Assembly (NCBI GenBank): GCA_026545765.1
Contig: CM048841.1
Location: 70,678,217-70,742,216, forward strand
Direction of reading: 5' to 3'
Source: Plantago major
Lineage: Eukaryota; Streptophyta; Magnoliopsida; Lamiales; Plantaginaceae
DNA: 64,000 nt
Position 1 is the stretch's first letter, and each line of letters begins with the position of its first letter. Below the pieces are notes generated by a model. It did no database searches and was not told where the DNA came from. It saw nothing but the letters and a program-made list of their open reading frames with translations. Both the position numbers and the translations under genes were made by a program. Below, piece by piece: positions 35,175 to 47,434 of this stretch.

Positions 35175-36409
35175 ATGTCTCTAAGTTATGCGCCCATTCT
35201 GAAACCAGAAAACTACGAGAAATGGAAGAACAACATGATGCTCCATCTGGAGGCCATTAGTGATGAGATGATCTATGTCATAAATGAAGGGCCTATCAAA
35301 ATCAGACAACTCAAACAAGTTACTGAGGTGTCTGATGGAAGAAAAGACTCAGACAAGGAAGATGGAAGCGAGGATATGGCTGCTAGTGATAGTGGTCATG
35401 TTGCTCGTGGAAGCATTATGTATGAAGACAAGCCAAGAGAGCTCGACATCCAAGATGCCAAGAGACACAGATTGATGGTCAAGCTCGTAATATAATCATC
35501 GATCGACACCGAGCACATACAAGGTAAATCAGGGTGCTAAACGGCAAAGTTGCTTAGCACTTGATTAAAGAAATCGTGAACCGAGAAACCATAGAAAACA
35601 AGTTCAAGTTCTTAAATTGAAGTTCCAAAACTTTAAACAAGGTCCCACCGAAACTCGAAGAACTTGATTTCAGATTTACTACACTTATGAGTGATATGGC
35701 TGCACTTGGTGAAAGCAATAGATACTCCCTGTAAAAAGATTAAGACTATTGTCAAGTCTCAATCACAACCGGAAACACACTAAGTTCTTTATTTCAATCA
35801 AGGGATGCCAAATATTACTCCAAGAGAGCTCTTTTCTCATCTTGCATCAGAGACTATGAGACAACTCAGAGAGAACAAACAAATTAAAAGTTGCAAAGTG
35901 TTGCTCTAGTTTCTCAAGGTTCTTCCGAAAAGAAGGATACCAAAGATGCATCCAAGAAAATGCTCTTGCAAGAAGACACATGAAGAAATTTGTGAGTCAA
36001 GAGATCGAGAGAAGAAAAGCTAAAGAAAAGTCAAAAACATCTCGCCCAAACTATCATCAAGACAAGAACATACAAATGAACAACTCTCCTAACACCCCCA
36101 TTCGTAAAGGTGTTAGTCAAGTCAAGTAAATAGGAAATGACATATGTTTCTATTGTCAAAAGCCTGGTAACTTCAAGAGAGGTTGTCCTGCTTTAAACAA
36201 GCACAAGACTGGTGACAAGAAGGACAGAAGAAATTTCAAAAGAAATCAAAGGGCCTTACTGACTGAAGAAAGGAAGAAGATTCAAATTCAACTTGATGCT
36301 CTAGACATTGAGATGATTCAAGATGGAGATTCAGATGACTCAAACCTACCATCACCAGAATTGTGTGGAATCACCCACGATGTAATCGACTTCGGTCTTA
36401 AGAAGAATT
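35175..36409 (+). pseudogene. SIRE-2 gag with zinc knuckle
   Basis: The ATG at 35175 opens MSLSYAPILKPENYEKWK, the same start as in SIRE-1. The N-terminal frame runs to 35495, then loses phase. A knuckle at about 36150-36190 reads CFYCQKPGNFKRGC, with Asn where the zinc-binding His belongs, so it would not fold as a normal C-X2-C-X4-H-X4-C finger. The phase after the knuckle ends at TAA 36407-36409. The structural protein would assemble particles and bind element RNA; this copy could not. Confidence 0.82.
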
Positions 36410-36411
36410 AA

Positions 36412-37560
36412 ATGTGTGGAGTTGCTGAAATTGCTGGTCCAGACATCTCCAACATTGAAATGTGTCTTATGGCTGATGAGGTAACTAACAATTCACAATT
36501 TCTGTACTATGAGAGTGATGATGGAATTGAGGATCTGGAGTTGGTCAAGAGTGAATTGGATCGTTATGAGAAAGAATTTCTGGAAGCAAAATCCAAAACC
36601 AGAATTCTAGAGGAAAGCAAAGAAATTCTTGAAAAAGAGGTTTCTGAGCTAACCAAGGTATCTGAGAACAAGAATGCTGAAATAGCCTTTAAAAGCTCGA
36701 TATCCGAGAATGAAAATTCTCACAAACTAGCCTTCGATGAACTTAATAAGAAAATGATGAAGTCGCTTTCCGAGAATGAAGAACTCGTAAAGAAAGAGCT
36801 ATCCTTCCAATCTTATGCAAAGGCTAGTGACACTCTCACCGAGGTTCAATCCTATCCGAGAGATCCTCCGAGAAAGGTGGACTTGGACTTGATGAACAAT
36901 CGAGTAATTCATCTCCTCCAAGAAGAGTGATGAAAGGTCGACCTTTGTAAAAGTCAACAGAATGGTTCTTCAACCACCTATAGCATTGGTCGAAAGCTAG
37001 GTAGTTGACAAAGGAAAAGGAGTAGCAACTCACCTTTGAAAGAACAACAAGTTCACAAGAAACATGTGGATAAGGTTTCAAAAGAAACACAACCCTCGTA
37101 TATGCATTCATCCACATTGCTATATTACTAGGAAGGGAAGAATTGTCGAATAGGTAAATTCTCAACGTACTCATTTTATAAAAATAAAGATGGTGCAGAA
37201 ACTAGTAAGGCTTCAAGAGCGATTCGTAAAGCTAAAGGTGTTCAAATGGCATCGCTATCGTGTCATTGGAAAAGTTCTTCTACAACAATATAAGGAAGGA
37301 CAAGAACAATGGCGCAAGGTCGATATTGCACGTAACAGATGTAAGTGGAAGAAATCTCAAGCCACCAAAAACTCAATGCCGAGCTAGAAGGAACCCGCCA
37401 AAGGCTAAGTTTGTCAAAAGCAACCCCGTAAACCTGTGGTCCGTAAAGCACCAAAAGGAACACCTAGAAACACCTCAAGAAGGAAGATTGAGATAAAATT
37501 ACCGATTTTATCAGATCTCCTTCGATCAAGTTAGACAAAACAAACTCCCAAGAAATTCAC
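36412..37560 (+). pseudogene. SIRE-2 gag C-terminal coiled-coil extension
   Basis: A 172-codon frame (36412-36930) contains MCLMADE, a motif often following the knuckle in Sirevirus gag. About 100 residues with heptad-like Leu/Glu/Lys pattern follow, predicting a coiled coil. Downstream to 37560 a Lys/Arg/Gln-rich linker appears in alternating phases. The arrangement suggests this was continuous with gag-pol before indels arose. Confidence 0.7.
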
Positions 37561-37649
37561 TACAATGTTGATTCCTACCGAAGAATGTTTAGTCTAAATG
37601 GTTCTATCTCAAGCAAGAACCTAACTCTGCTTCGTTTGCGTAACGCCTC

Positions 37650-38942
37650 GACTAAGGCTCAATGGCTATTTGATAGTGGATGTGGAAAGCACATGACAGA
37701 GACAAAGCAACCTGGTCAACTACAAAGCTTGCAACAATGGACCATATCGATTTTTGAGGAGAATTAAATCCTCTTTGGGATTTGCAACGCTGTTAGGATC
37801 ATTAACAATCACGACGATTACATGTTAAGGGTTTGAAATATAATCTATTTAGCATGAGCCAGCTTATGCATAAGGATTTATCGTGAAATTCAAAGCAAAG
37901 TATTGTAAATTTATCGACAATGAGTCAAAGTGCATACCTTGGTTGCTCGGCGGAAAGGAAGTCTTTATGTTGCCGATTGGGCATCCGCCACAATCAAGAA
38001 TGTCTCATGGTGAGTCAATCAGTCACGTAAGAGCACCGTTATGGCACAAAAGAATGAGTCACTTGAATTTCAAAACTCAACAAACTTGCCAAGAAAGAGT
38101 TAGTGGTCGACTTCCCAAAACATCTTCGAAAGGATAGTATCCGCTCGCTCACGATGGGAAACAATCCAAAATCTCTTTCAAGTCCAAAACCGTACACTCT
38201 AGTGTTAGACCATCGCAACTATTACACATGGATCTTTGAATCATCCGTAATTAGTTATGTAGGAAAGAAGTATGGTCTTGTTGTAGATGACTTCAAGATT
38301 CACTGGGTTGTCTTTCCAAGCACAAATCGATGCAAGGTGGAGATATCAAACTTGCTGAATAAGCTTGAAGTCATGAAAATGACAAGCTATCTCAATCGTA
38401 ATGCACTATGGTAATCGAGTTTGTCCACCAAAGACATAAAGGAATTTTGTACAAGAAAGGTATACAACACCAACTTTCCTCCGTAAGTCACCTCAACAAA
38501 ATGGTGTTGCAGAAAGGAAAATAGAACACTTAAAGAAGCAAAGAAGGACAATGCTAATTAATCGAGATAAGTGAAGTTTATCGGGTTGAAGTCAGAAACA
38601 CAAAGATGCTACACTCGTAATGTATGTTTGATAAACAAACACCATGACAAGACCCCATATGAACTCTTGGTTGGTAGACCCCCTAATATCAAACATCTAA
38701 AAGTATTTGGTTGTAGATGTTTTGTTTTTAACAATGGAAAAGAGTATCTAAGAACATTTCAACCAAAGGCAGATGAAGGAGTGTTTCTTGGTTATTCTAT
38801 GAATAGCAAAGCATACAGAGTTTACAACAAGAGAACAAAGAAGATTAACGAATCAATTCATGTTGTATTCTATGAAGGAAGCAAGAAAACACCCTTCGAT
38901 GAACTCGTAAAAGTTCAAGGAACTAATGATAAAGGATTCTAA
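37650..38942 (+). pseudogene. SIRE-2 protease and integrase
   Basis: The protease site AQWLFDSGCGKHM appears at about 37655-37700. The integrase zinc-binding region (LWHKRMSHLNF) is near 38035. A core remnant (KYGLVVDDF) lies around 38265-38290. The C-terminal part is in the frame 38571-38942, including TPYELLVGRPPN and FLGYSMNSKAYRVYN. The segments are in different phases, so indels have fragmented the gene. Many changes relative to SIRE-1 replace CAG or CTG with CG, CGT or TC. Confidence 0.82.
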
Positions 38943-40932
38943 AGAGGAACCTTCAGAAAGGAAAACATCATTTTGGAAAGGGAGGATGACTCTGACGAAG
39001 AAAAGCATGAAATGCCTAGTAACAACCAGATGATTCTCAGACATGATGAAGAATTTCCTATGAGAATTCCAGAAATGGAAACTGAAGATGTTCATCAGAG
39101 AGCTAACTCGAAATGACCTCTAACATGCATGTCCCAGAAAGCTCTCACACTGAGCAAGTGTCAGACATTCACCGCTCTTCTGAGGTGCAAAATGTCACAG
39201 ATACTGAAGAAGTATCAAGTCATAATCATAGTGATTCACATTCAGATCACATAGATGTCAATTCTACTAGCCCTAAACCCATGATGAGATGGATCAAGGA
39301 TCATCCTGCAAAAGATGTGATTGGACCAATCAATCAAGGTGTTAGGACCAGGAGAGCAATAGCTGAAAATGCTAATTCTCTCTTTGGATGTTTTATCTTA
39401 AACATTGAACCAAAAACTATAGAAGAAGCATTAAGAGACCAAGACTGGATCTCTACAATGCAAGAAGAGTTGGATCAGTTTGAAAGAAACAAAGTCTGGA
39501 AACTAGTTCCATTTGTAGAAGGAATATCTATGATTGGAACTAAGTGGGTTTTCAGAAACAAGATGAATGAATCTGGTGAAATAACCAGAAACAAAGAAAG
39601 GTTGATTGCCAAGGGATTCACCTAGACTGAAGGTTTAGATTTTGATGAGTCATATGCACCAGTTGCCAGATTGGATGCAATAAGACTCTTTCTGGCCTTT
39701 GCAGCTCATACAGATTTTAAAGTTTATTAGATGGATGTCAAAAGTGCATTCTTGAATGGTGAACTTGCTGAGGAAGTCTATGTTGAGCAACCACCTGGCT
39801 TTGAAGTTTCCTCAGAAAGTAGAATGGTCTATAAGCTACAGAAAGCTCTTTACGGACTGAAACAGGCTCCAAGAGCATGGTATGACACTTTGGTCAAATA
39901 CCTTCTGGAAAGTGGTTTCAAGAAAGCTGAAGTTGATAAAACTTTGTTTACTTTAAATCATGATGGGAAACTACTCTTAGTTCAAGTATATGTTGAGGAC
40001 ATCATATTTGGATCTAAGGACATGCAACTTTGTGATGACTTTGAAAATCTCATGAAAAGTAAATTTGAGATGAGCATGATGGGAGAATTGAACTATTTCC
40101 TAGGATTGCAAGTCAAGCAACTCATTGATGGAATATTCATTAGTCAGACAAAGTATGCAAAAGACATGCTCACAAAGTTCAATCTTAAGCCTTCTGAAAA
40201 GAATGCTAAGATACCTATGAGCATAGGAATCAAGATGACCTATACTGAATCAGATAAGAGTGTTGATGAACACAAGTATAGGAAATTGATAGGTTCACTA
40301 TTTTACCTTACTGCAAGCAGACCTGATATTCAATATGCAGTTGGAGTGTGTGCTAGATTTCAAACAAATCCAATGCAATCACACTACAACACTACTATGA
40401 AAATATTAAAGTATGTGAAAGGTACAGTAGATGTAGGGTTGTGGTATCCTAAAGAAAGTAGATTGAGTTTAGCTGGTTACTCAGATGCTGATTATGCTGG
40501 ATCAATGCTTGATAGGAAAAGTACCTCAGGAACTTGCCAGTTTCTGGGAACTAGACTTATCTCATGGTTTAGCAAGAAACAAAACTCAATTGCAACTTCT
40601 ACCACAGAGGCTGAATATAATACTGCTGGTTGTTGTGCAACACAAATTCTGTGGATTCAACAACAACTCAGAGACTATGGACTCAATGAAGAGAAAACTC
40701 CCATTTTCTGTGATAACACAAGTGCTATTGCAATCACACAGAACCCCAAGTTCCATGCCTGAACAAAGCACATTGATGTTAGACACCACTTCATCAGAGA
40801 CCATGTTGAGAAAGGCAATATAGAGATACTCAAGATTGGCAACTTGCAGATATCTTCACTAAGCCCTTACAAGAAAGCCGGTTCTTGACTTTGAGACATA
40901 ATCTTGGATTAATGGAGTTGCCTAAGGACTGA
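38943..40932 (+). pseudogene. SIRE-2 reverse transcriptase and RNase H
   Basis: A linker and the RT N-terminus (WISTMQEELDQFERNKVW, then GTKWVFRNKMNESGEI) lie in 39113-39625. RT proper and RNase H are in 39731-40762, with DVKSAFLNG, ALYGLKQAPRAWY, SDADYAGSMLDRKSTSG, TTEAEY and DNTSAIAI. The catalytic motif reads YVED instead of YVDD (39988-39999). Premature stops at 39625 and 39728-39730 look like CAG to TAG changes, and another phase break occurs at about 40760. The reading resumes to a stop at 40930-40932. The enzyme would copy RNA to DNA in the particle, but this copy is inactive. Confidence 0.9.
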
Positions 40933-41866
40933 AAAATTGTCCTGAATCTCTAAAGAGTGAGTAAGTGAGGTAGAAAAGAAGTAGGCCTCTGAGAACAGGT
41001 TCTCAGAAAACCAAGTTGATAAGAAGTGATGCAAAGGTTTCTGAGTAGCAACACTCAGAAAGGCAAAACATTTCTGGAACGGGTATCCAGAAAGGCAAAG
41101 GTTGGTACGCACTTAATAAGTAAATAAGACTAGAACTTACTTACTGATAGTGGGTCAAATACATTCAAACAGCTGAAGCTTCTGACACTTGAATTCAGAA
41201 AGCTATTTAGTCATAAAGAGAAATGGACACACAAAGCCCAAAAGGTATAAGTTCTGAAAGTCAAATATGTGCAATGTCTTGTATTTTTACCATTTTGATG
41301 ATAAACAATATATAGATAAGGACTTGACACTCAGAATGATAAGCTCAAACGATTAAGTGTTCCTACTCTTTACTAAGTGACACAATCAATGTAGCATATT
41401 AAAAATCCATCAAGTCGGCACATTATCATTTGTTGATTGATATCATTACAAGATATTCAATATAAGCCCTTGATGAATAAACGTTTGATCTCAACGATTG
41501 AGATTAAAACAAAGCAAGTAATGTCTGTTGATAAATGCAGACATGGCCCACTACGCATTTAATGAAGTACAAAGGACGTACCACGCCTATGCAGATGCAA
41601 ACGCACGCATTCATATTCAACTATATGTATGTTGTATCTATGTACATTTTGTCTGCTATATATATAGGATTTGGGCAAAAGACAAACACTTTTACCAATT
41701 ACGAAATTTCAAACTTGCATCAAAACAACAAAATCTCTCAAGATTTCTGCAAAACCCCCTCTGCAAACTCAACTTCTTGTGCTTAGTCTTCTGAAAAGAC
41801 AGACTAATCTCGATTAATTGTGCAAAATTCATATGAAAAACACTCACTCAAAACTCTATATAAGAG
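40933..41866 (+). other. SIRE-2 spacer between pol and aORF
   Basis: AT-rich spacer equivalent to that in SIRE-1. ATATATATA (41658-41666) and CTATATAAG (41856-41864) occur upstream of the accessory start, the second only a few bases before it. A promoter role is possible but unproven. Confidence 0.5.
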
Positions 41867-43471
41867 ATGGCACCCAAGAAGATGACCACCAAGAACCCTA
41901 AGGTCAGATTATCCGCCTCCCCGAAAAGCAAGGAGGAAAGGAACTTAAGGTGTTGAATAAACGCCTTCTGGGAAAGTTTACCCCATCAGACTGGAACCCT
42001 AACCACAAAATGAATTGGGGAGCTTTTCTAGTGAAGAGATATGTACCAGCAGTTATACCTTCAAAACCAGAAAGGAAACTGATATTGGGGATGCTGAAAA
42101 ATTCCCATATCTACAAGCTTCTATCTCATTGCATCAGTGGACTATCCACATTGGATGTACTGGAGTTCTATAACAACTCCAAAATCTTCACAAAAGTTGT
42201 GAATGATGAAGAAGAAAAATACATGCAGACTGAAGTCCAAGGACAAGAAATTGTTCTAGATGCAAGACTTTCTGCAAGATATTCCGATTGAAAAATCGAT
42301 GAACATTTGAAGACATCAACATCAAGGACGCTTCCATGATTCAAGGCGTCAAAGAGCTATTTGAAGCAATCCAGTTAGAAAATGCAAAAGGTTGCCCAGG
42401 AGACTTTGTTCTGAAGGCCATCAGAACTAGTCATCTCCAGAAACACTGGAGTATTTTAGCTCTTATTCTGGTCCGTTGCTTTGATGGAAACAAAGGTGGA
42501 GTAGACCAGATAAGCATGGAGAGATGTATGATGATGCATCTTCTGAACAAGAAGCATGAAGGGCAGGAAACCCACTTCAATTGGGGGAAGTACGCCTTCA
42601 ACAAATTCCTTGGACATATTGAGGAATTTGAGCCCAAAATCATCAATGGCCTTGCTGAGCCAAAGGCCAATATGCACTTTGGTCTCAGAATCTGTTACAT
42701 TCTGGAAACAATGGGAATCACTCTCAGAGAGAGGTAGGAAATCCCAGTCACCAACTCCCTTTTCAGACACGCTTTTGAAGAAAAGGAGAAACTTGCTGCT
42801 GAGAACGCACTCAGAAAGGCAGAAGAAGAAGAAACTGCACAACAAGGTGAGGAGGTTTCTGAGCAAGCTCAAGCAAAACCTCCAGTTGCCAAGAGAAAGA
42901 GGACTCATAGCAAAAGATCCTCCAAGCCCATAAGCATACAAGAGGCACAACCTTCTGGAGACAAGGTCTCAGAAGATGTTGACGCCTCAAAGGCAACCTG
43001 AATGCCCCAAGAATCCTGAACCAGAATGCTCCAGAACTCTCCAGAGATGATAGAAATATCATAGATGGGTCTGCACCAACACAGAATAGTGATTCTGAGG
43101 ATGATGAAGTACTTGCAAAAGTACTCAAAAGATTCAAGTATGTGACCCATGGAGGAGCATCAAGCTCAGCTCTTCAGAAAGACAAGAGCCCCTCTACCCA
43201 GCAGAAAGAAGAAGGCCTGGGTGAGGAAGATAGAATGCTGGAAGATCCTGACATTGCTTCCACATTCACTATGCCAACACTTAATATTGCTGAAGAAAAC
43301 CCTGTTCTTGAACAGGTTCCTCAACCTTCTGAGAGAGCTCAACTCTCAGAAAGGGAACAAACTGAGATGGAGACTCAGAATGATACTACAGAGGAGAACA
43401 ATATTGAGCACAGAGAGACTGTGGAATCACCACAAGTCCAAAAGATCAATGATTAGCCTGACTCTATTTAG

Positions 43472-43546
43472 GTAACAAAGATAGTTTGTATATAACATGT
43501 CAACATAAATGAATGTTAACTTGTTACTCATAAGTCAGATTTACAG
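43472..43546 (+). other. Intron 1 of SIRE-2 aORF (absent from SIRE-1)
   Basis: 75 nt, donor TTTAG|GTAACA and acceptor TTACAG|CC. SIRE-1 runs straight across this point (CTTTTCAGGCCATATTGAG on its minus strand, near 15180), within one base of an exact removal. Confidence 0.7.
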
Positions 43547-43650
43547 CCAACTTGGAGACACACTTTCAGGGGGAAGAAAACCTGTCCACCCCCTTGAATC
43601 AAGAAGAGGTTCCTCCAACCTCAGGACATCAAGAAGAGCCTGTCCCACAG

Positions 43651-43730
43651 GTAGTAAAGTTATCTCTAAACAAGAAATAACTAAAAATGCTCTTATCTTA
43701 TGTTCTAATAATCTTAATGTCTCTTTTTAG
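43651..43730 (+). other. Intron 2 of SIRE-2 aORF
   Basis: 80 nt, CACAG|GTAGTA to TTTTTAG|GCTC. The counterpart in SIRE-1 is 14995-15078. Confidence 0.75.
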
Positions 43731-43838
43731 GCTCCAACTGAGGAAGTAGTGGCGGTGGAACCAACACCCCAAAACCTAGAGATTCCAGAAGCTGAAAAGC
43801 TTTATGAGGAAGTATTTACTGAGCTTTCTGCAGAGAAG

Positions 43839-43921
43839 GTAAGTAATCAGTAATAGTCTTCTTCAAGAATGCTCTAGAAAAACCACTACTAAATCTTTTA
43901 TGTTTGTTCTTACATGCTCAG
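43839..43921 (+). other. Intron 3 of SIRE-2 aORF
   Basis: 83 nt, GAGAAG|GTAAGT to TGCTCAG|TCAG. The counterpart in SIRE-1 is about 14815-14893. Confidence 0.75.
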
Positions 43922-44065
43922 TCAGAAGAACAATTGGATGGAAAAACAGTTGTGTTATCTCCTCCAAAGGAAACTAAAATTGCTGAACAAGCAGTATCTG
44001 CAGAAAAGGTTCCAGAAACCCCCAAGGTTTCTGAGAAAGATGCCGTTGAGCTTCCTCACTTGGAA

Positions 44066-44145
44066 GTAAGAGAAGTCTCAGAAAGCATTTTTCCACTTAT
44101 CCTTTCTGTTAACAGTTTCTAAACATATTTGATTTTAATTCTCAG
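44066..44145 (+). other. Intron 4 of SIRE-2 aORF
   Basis: 80 nt, TTGGAA|GTAAGA to ATTCTCAG|GTTC. The counterpart in SIRE-1 is about 14605-14683, where the acceptor reads CTCGG. Confidence 0.72.
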
Positions 44146-44259
44146 GTTCTAGCAGAAAGAAAGGTTGATGAGGTTCAGACTTCTCCTCACAACAAGGTAT
44201 CTGAGGCCTCTGTGCCCAAGCAAGCGTAATGTGATAATGAGCCTAGTGTTTCTACACAG

Positions 44260-44340
44260 GTATGCTCAGAAAGCCTTCTTTCGCTTACAGATACTAACTC
44301 AAGTAGTTTGAGCAAAACTAACTTGAACACTTTCTTTTAG
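44260..44340 (+). other. Intron 5 of SIRE-2 aORF
   Basis: 81 nt, CACAG|GTATGC to TCTTTTAG|GCTC. The counterpart in SIRE-1 is 14416-14494. Confidence 0.75.
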
Positions 44341-46689
44341 GCTCAAAGTCTAGTGCCAGTTGATTTACTCAAGACCTTCCAGAAGCACACCTTAAAGAAA
44401 CATCTCAAGTGCTTCACACAATGGCAGAAACTCAGAAAGACTGACCTTTCTGAATTAGCCAGAGTAATCGACGTCCCAGAGAAGAGAGCAATTGCCTTCA
44501 ATCTGGAAGATTATATCCATGCATTATTCCCAACAGAGTCCTACACATTTGCCACTCTGATGCATGAAGACTTCATTCATGAAGTAGCACAAAGACTTTT
44601 GGCAGATTTCAAGTCTGCGGATGCTCAAACCCAAGAGCCGATGGTTACCCATCCTACCTTGCCCAGCAAGCTCACAACCTACCCAACTGAACAAGAAGAA
44701 GTTAATGGGAGGATGATTACATTCTCAAATGTGATCAACCTGGTTTCAGAAGATGATGAGGAGATGGACGAAAATGATTATCAAGAACCTCCTTCTGAGC
44801 ATCCAAACCAAGAAGCAAAGAAAAAGGATGATGATGATGATGATCAAAATGATATCCCCAACATGGACAAGGCGGGATTCAGAAAGCTAGGAAAGGAAGT
44901 GGAGAAAAGGCTACTCCCTCAAATGCTCAGAAAGCTTCATCATCATCACCTCCCAAGTCTCATCAAGATACCCAACAGGCTGAACACAATGATGCCATAG
45001 AAGAAATTTCAGCCGCTGAGTTTAGGATTGAACAACCCGTAAAGGTATCGAAGAAGAGAAGAGAATCAACATTGAGACTCAAGCTCTTGTTGATGAAAAG
45101 GAAGCCAAAATCAAGAAGCTCAAAGAAGCTAATGCCAAGGAATCGCACTCCTAGATGAGCAAAGAAATTTAAAAATGCCATTGTTGTCATAGTCACGAGA
45201 TAGATGCCATGGATGACAATGATGATGAAGAGCATGATGTCAAATCGCATCGAAAGACCTTCTACATCTTCTCGTAAGGCCAAAGACACTTGATGGAAAA
45301 TGTAAGAAGATTGTCAATCTGCAAATAATCCAAGAAAAGGATTATGATAGTGATGTCAAACCCACAACTTGATTCATCAAGGTAAGATGAGAGACTTGTC
45401 ACTCAAACAAAAGAGCCCTACTTGCTCCTCATATATTCTCTCGCACAAGTAGTTCAAGAAGTGAAGAGCACTCAGAAGGAACAAAGGTCTTTTTAGAGCT
45501 CGTAAAGACACTAGTTGCCCAAGATACGTATGCTAAAATCCGTCCCCAAGAGATGAAGCCATTGGGTCATTGCTTACTCAACAGAGCAACCAAAGATAGC
45601 TCTCTCTCGAAAGACCTAGGGTTGGTCAGGATGAGGATTGTAACAATGCTAATGCAAGATTGAATGAAGCTACCATGTCATTCCGCAAGCCAACGCCATC
45701 CTAAGGCCCTTGAAGAGCTCAACACAAAGGAGCAGAACCGTTAGACAGAACAACGAGTCAAGAAGGAACTTCAAGAATTGGTCGGTGCACAACAATCTCC
45801 AGAAAAACTTTGAAACTCTCTCTGAAGCTTATGCTATCATGAGTCAGTCATTCATGACTAAGGGGGAAGAAGAGATGCCTCAGAAAGGCAGAGGAAGAAA
45901 AAGAAAACAATCAAATCCTCCCTCCTCAAGTCAACTTGTCATCAAGGACACCACCGGAGACACCCTTGCTGAAGAAGTTGTTCCAGATCAACCAGCCAGA
46001 AGACTGAGAAGTATGATAACTAGGGGAACCAAGTCCCTTAGAATCTCAGAAGAGAAGAAGACTTCTGAAGAAGAAGAAAAGGAAGAAGGAGAAGTAAGAG
46101 GCCAAGAAATCTGCAAGTCTCCAATTTTGGACTTCAATGATGATGAGGATGATTCTGATGAACATCCACTTCACAAGAAAAGGAGACAAGCAACTACTTC
46201 ACAACCTCCTCTGGCAGCAAAGCCCTTAGCAGCCAGAACCCCTTCTGGAAATACCAAGTCTATACAAGGAACATCCACCAGCACAACCCCAAGGCAGGAA
46301 GAAAGGGTTAGAGGATCTCCTGACAGAAGGCCACCAAACAGAAAAGCAAGAAGGGATTTCCAGTTTGGAAGAATAAACAATGAAACACATCAAGAAAGGC
46401 CAACTGATGCCCACATTGAGTATATGAAGACCAGTAATGAAGAATCTTCATATAGGTGCATTCTGAACAAGAGAGGGTATTCGATTCTGGAACTACAACA
46501 TCTACTTGTCAATGATAAGTTTCCAACTCCCATCCTCAACCAGATCCTGAAATGGAGAGAAGGCGTTTTAATTGCTAAAACCCGAGCACCTTCATGCCCG
46601 CTAAACTTTGAAGTAGAAAAGAGGAATGAAGCAAAGATGGACCTTTCTTTTCGCCCTTACCCAAAACCCGATGATGTACACAAGGTAAG

Positions 46690-47031
46690 AAAACCGGATG
46701 GTAGCTATAGCAGAAGAACAAACTAGGTGTTTCAACCTATGAGTCATTCTATATGACATCGATGAATACCTAGATGATATACACTATCCGGAAGAAATAT
46801 ACAAGTATTTCAACCTATCTCACCGCAAGTAGACCATGCCCGGTCCTGGAAAAGTACTTCGGTCAAACATTTTCTGGAAGAATCACAAGCTCGGCAAGAG
46901 TTACCATGAAATATGTGACTTATCCAAAAGACAGAGCTCTCGTCAAGGATTCTTTATGACTATGTCCAAGAATGCAGAAAAGTGGATGATCATGTCAACT
47001 GATCCAGAAAGGGTGCTGAAGAACTTGAGGT
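46690..47031 (+). pseudogene. SIRE-2 second accessory frame or last exon
   Basis: This is the counterpart of SIRE-1 11710-12030, in a different phase from the end of the large accessory frame and overlapping it. Pieces of the same Tyr/Leu-rich protein can be followed to about 47031 but phase changes near 46757 and 46850. A GTAAG donor-like site lies just upstream, at 46685. Confidence 0.45.
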
Positions 47032-47420
47032 ATTTGAACCCAAGTTGCATTTCTGAAGACTTGAAGACTAGTAACAATAGAATACTCTCTTGGAGCTTGG
47101 ACTCTCCTTTGTTCTAATTTACTTAGTATGTTTTGTTACTTTTTGTAATCTTGCTGATTGTTTCTAAAATTCTCTATATGTAAAAGTTGCATCTCTTTTT
47201 GTAAACTGTACCTATCTGAAGATCATACTCTCAGATACTTTTTAATAGATGACAACTTATCAGCAAAGATCACTTCTTGTGATTTGGTTGAAGTTTACTT
47301 TATGCACTTAATTCAACTAAAATTGAATATCTTTTGAAATGATTAAGTGGTGGATTGTTTTCTCTTCCAGGATTACAATTTTGTAATAGGACTTAAAAGA
47401 TAGTCATGGATGACTGATCA
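47032..47420 (+). other. SIRE-2 3' untranslated region
   Basis: AT-rich, noncoding, closely similar to SIRE-1 11300-11700 in reverse orientation. Confidence 0.65.
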
Positions 47421-47434
47421 AAAAGGGGTAAATT
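47421..47434 (+). other. Polypurine tract of SIRE-2
   Basis: AAAAGGGGTAAATT directly precedes the 3' LTR. One T interrupts the purines compared with SIRE-1. Confidence 0.85.

Larger units (their letters stand above)
41867..46724 (+). pseudogene. SIRE-2 accessory frame (aORF) with five introns, function unknown
   Basis: ATG at 41867 starts a Lys/Pro-rich N-terminus. A conserved region follows (about 42000-42940) with blocks such as HFNWGKYAFNKFLGHIEEFE. Next comes an acidic Ser/Gln/Glu-rich stretch (43142-43456) and then four short exons between five GT-AG introns. The block containing EKRAIAFNLEDYIHALFPTE begins at 44341, followed by a Lys/Asp-rich coiled region and the C-terminal block ending at 46724. 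The same order occurs in SIRE-1. It may be the Sirevirus post-pol frame or a captured host gene. I see no signal peptide or transmembrane segment. Frames are broken at 42291, 42735 and 45000-45700. Confidence 0.6.
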
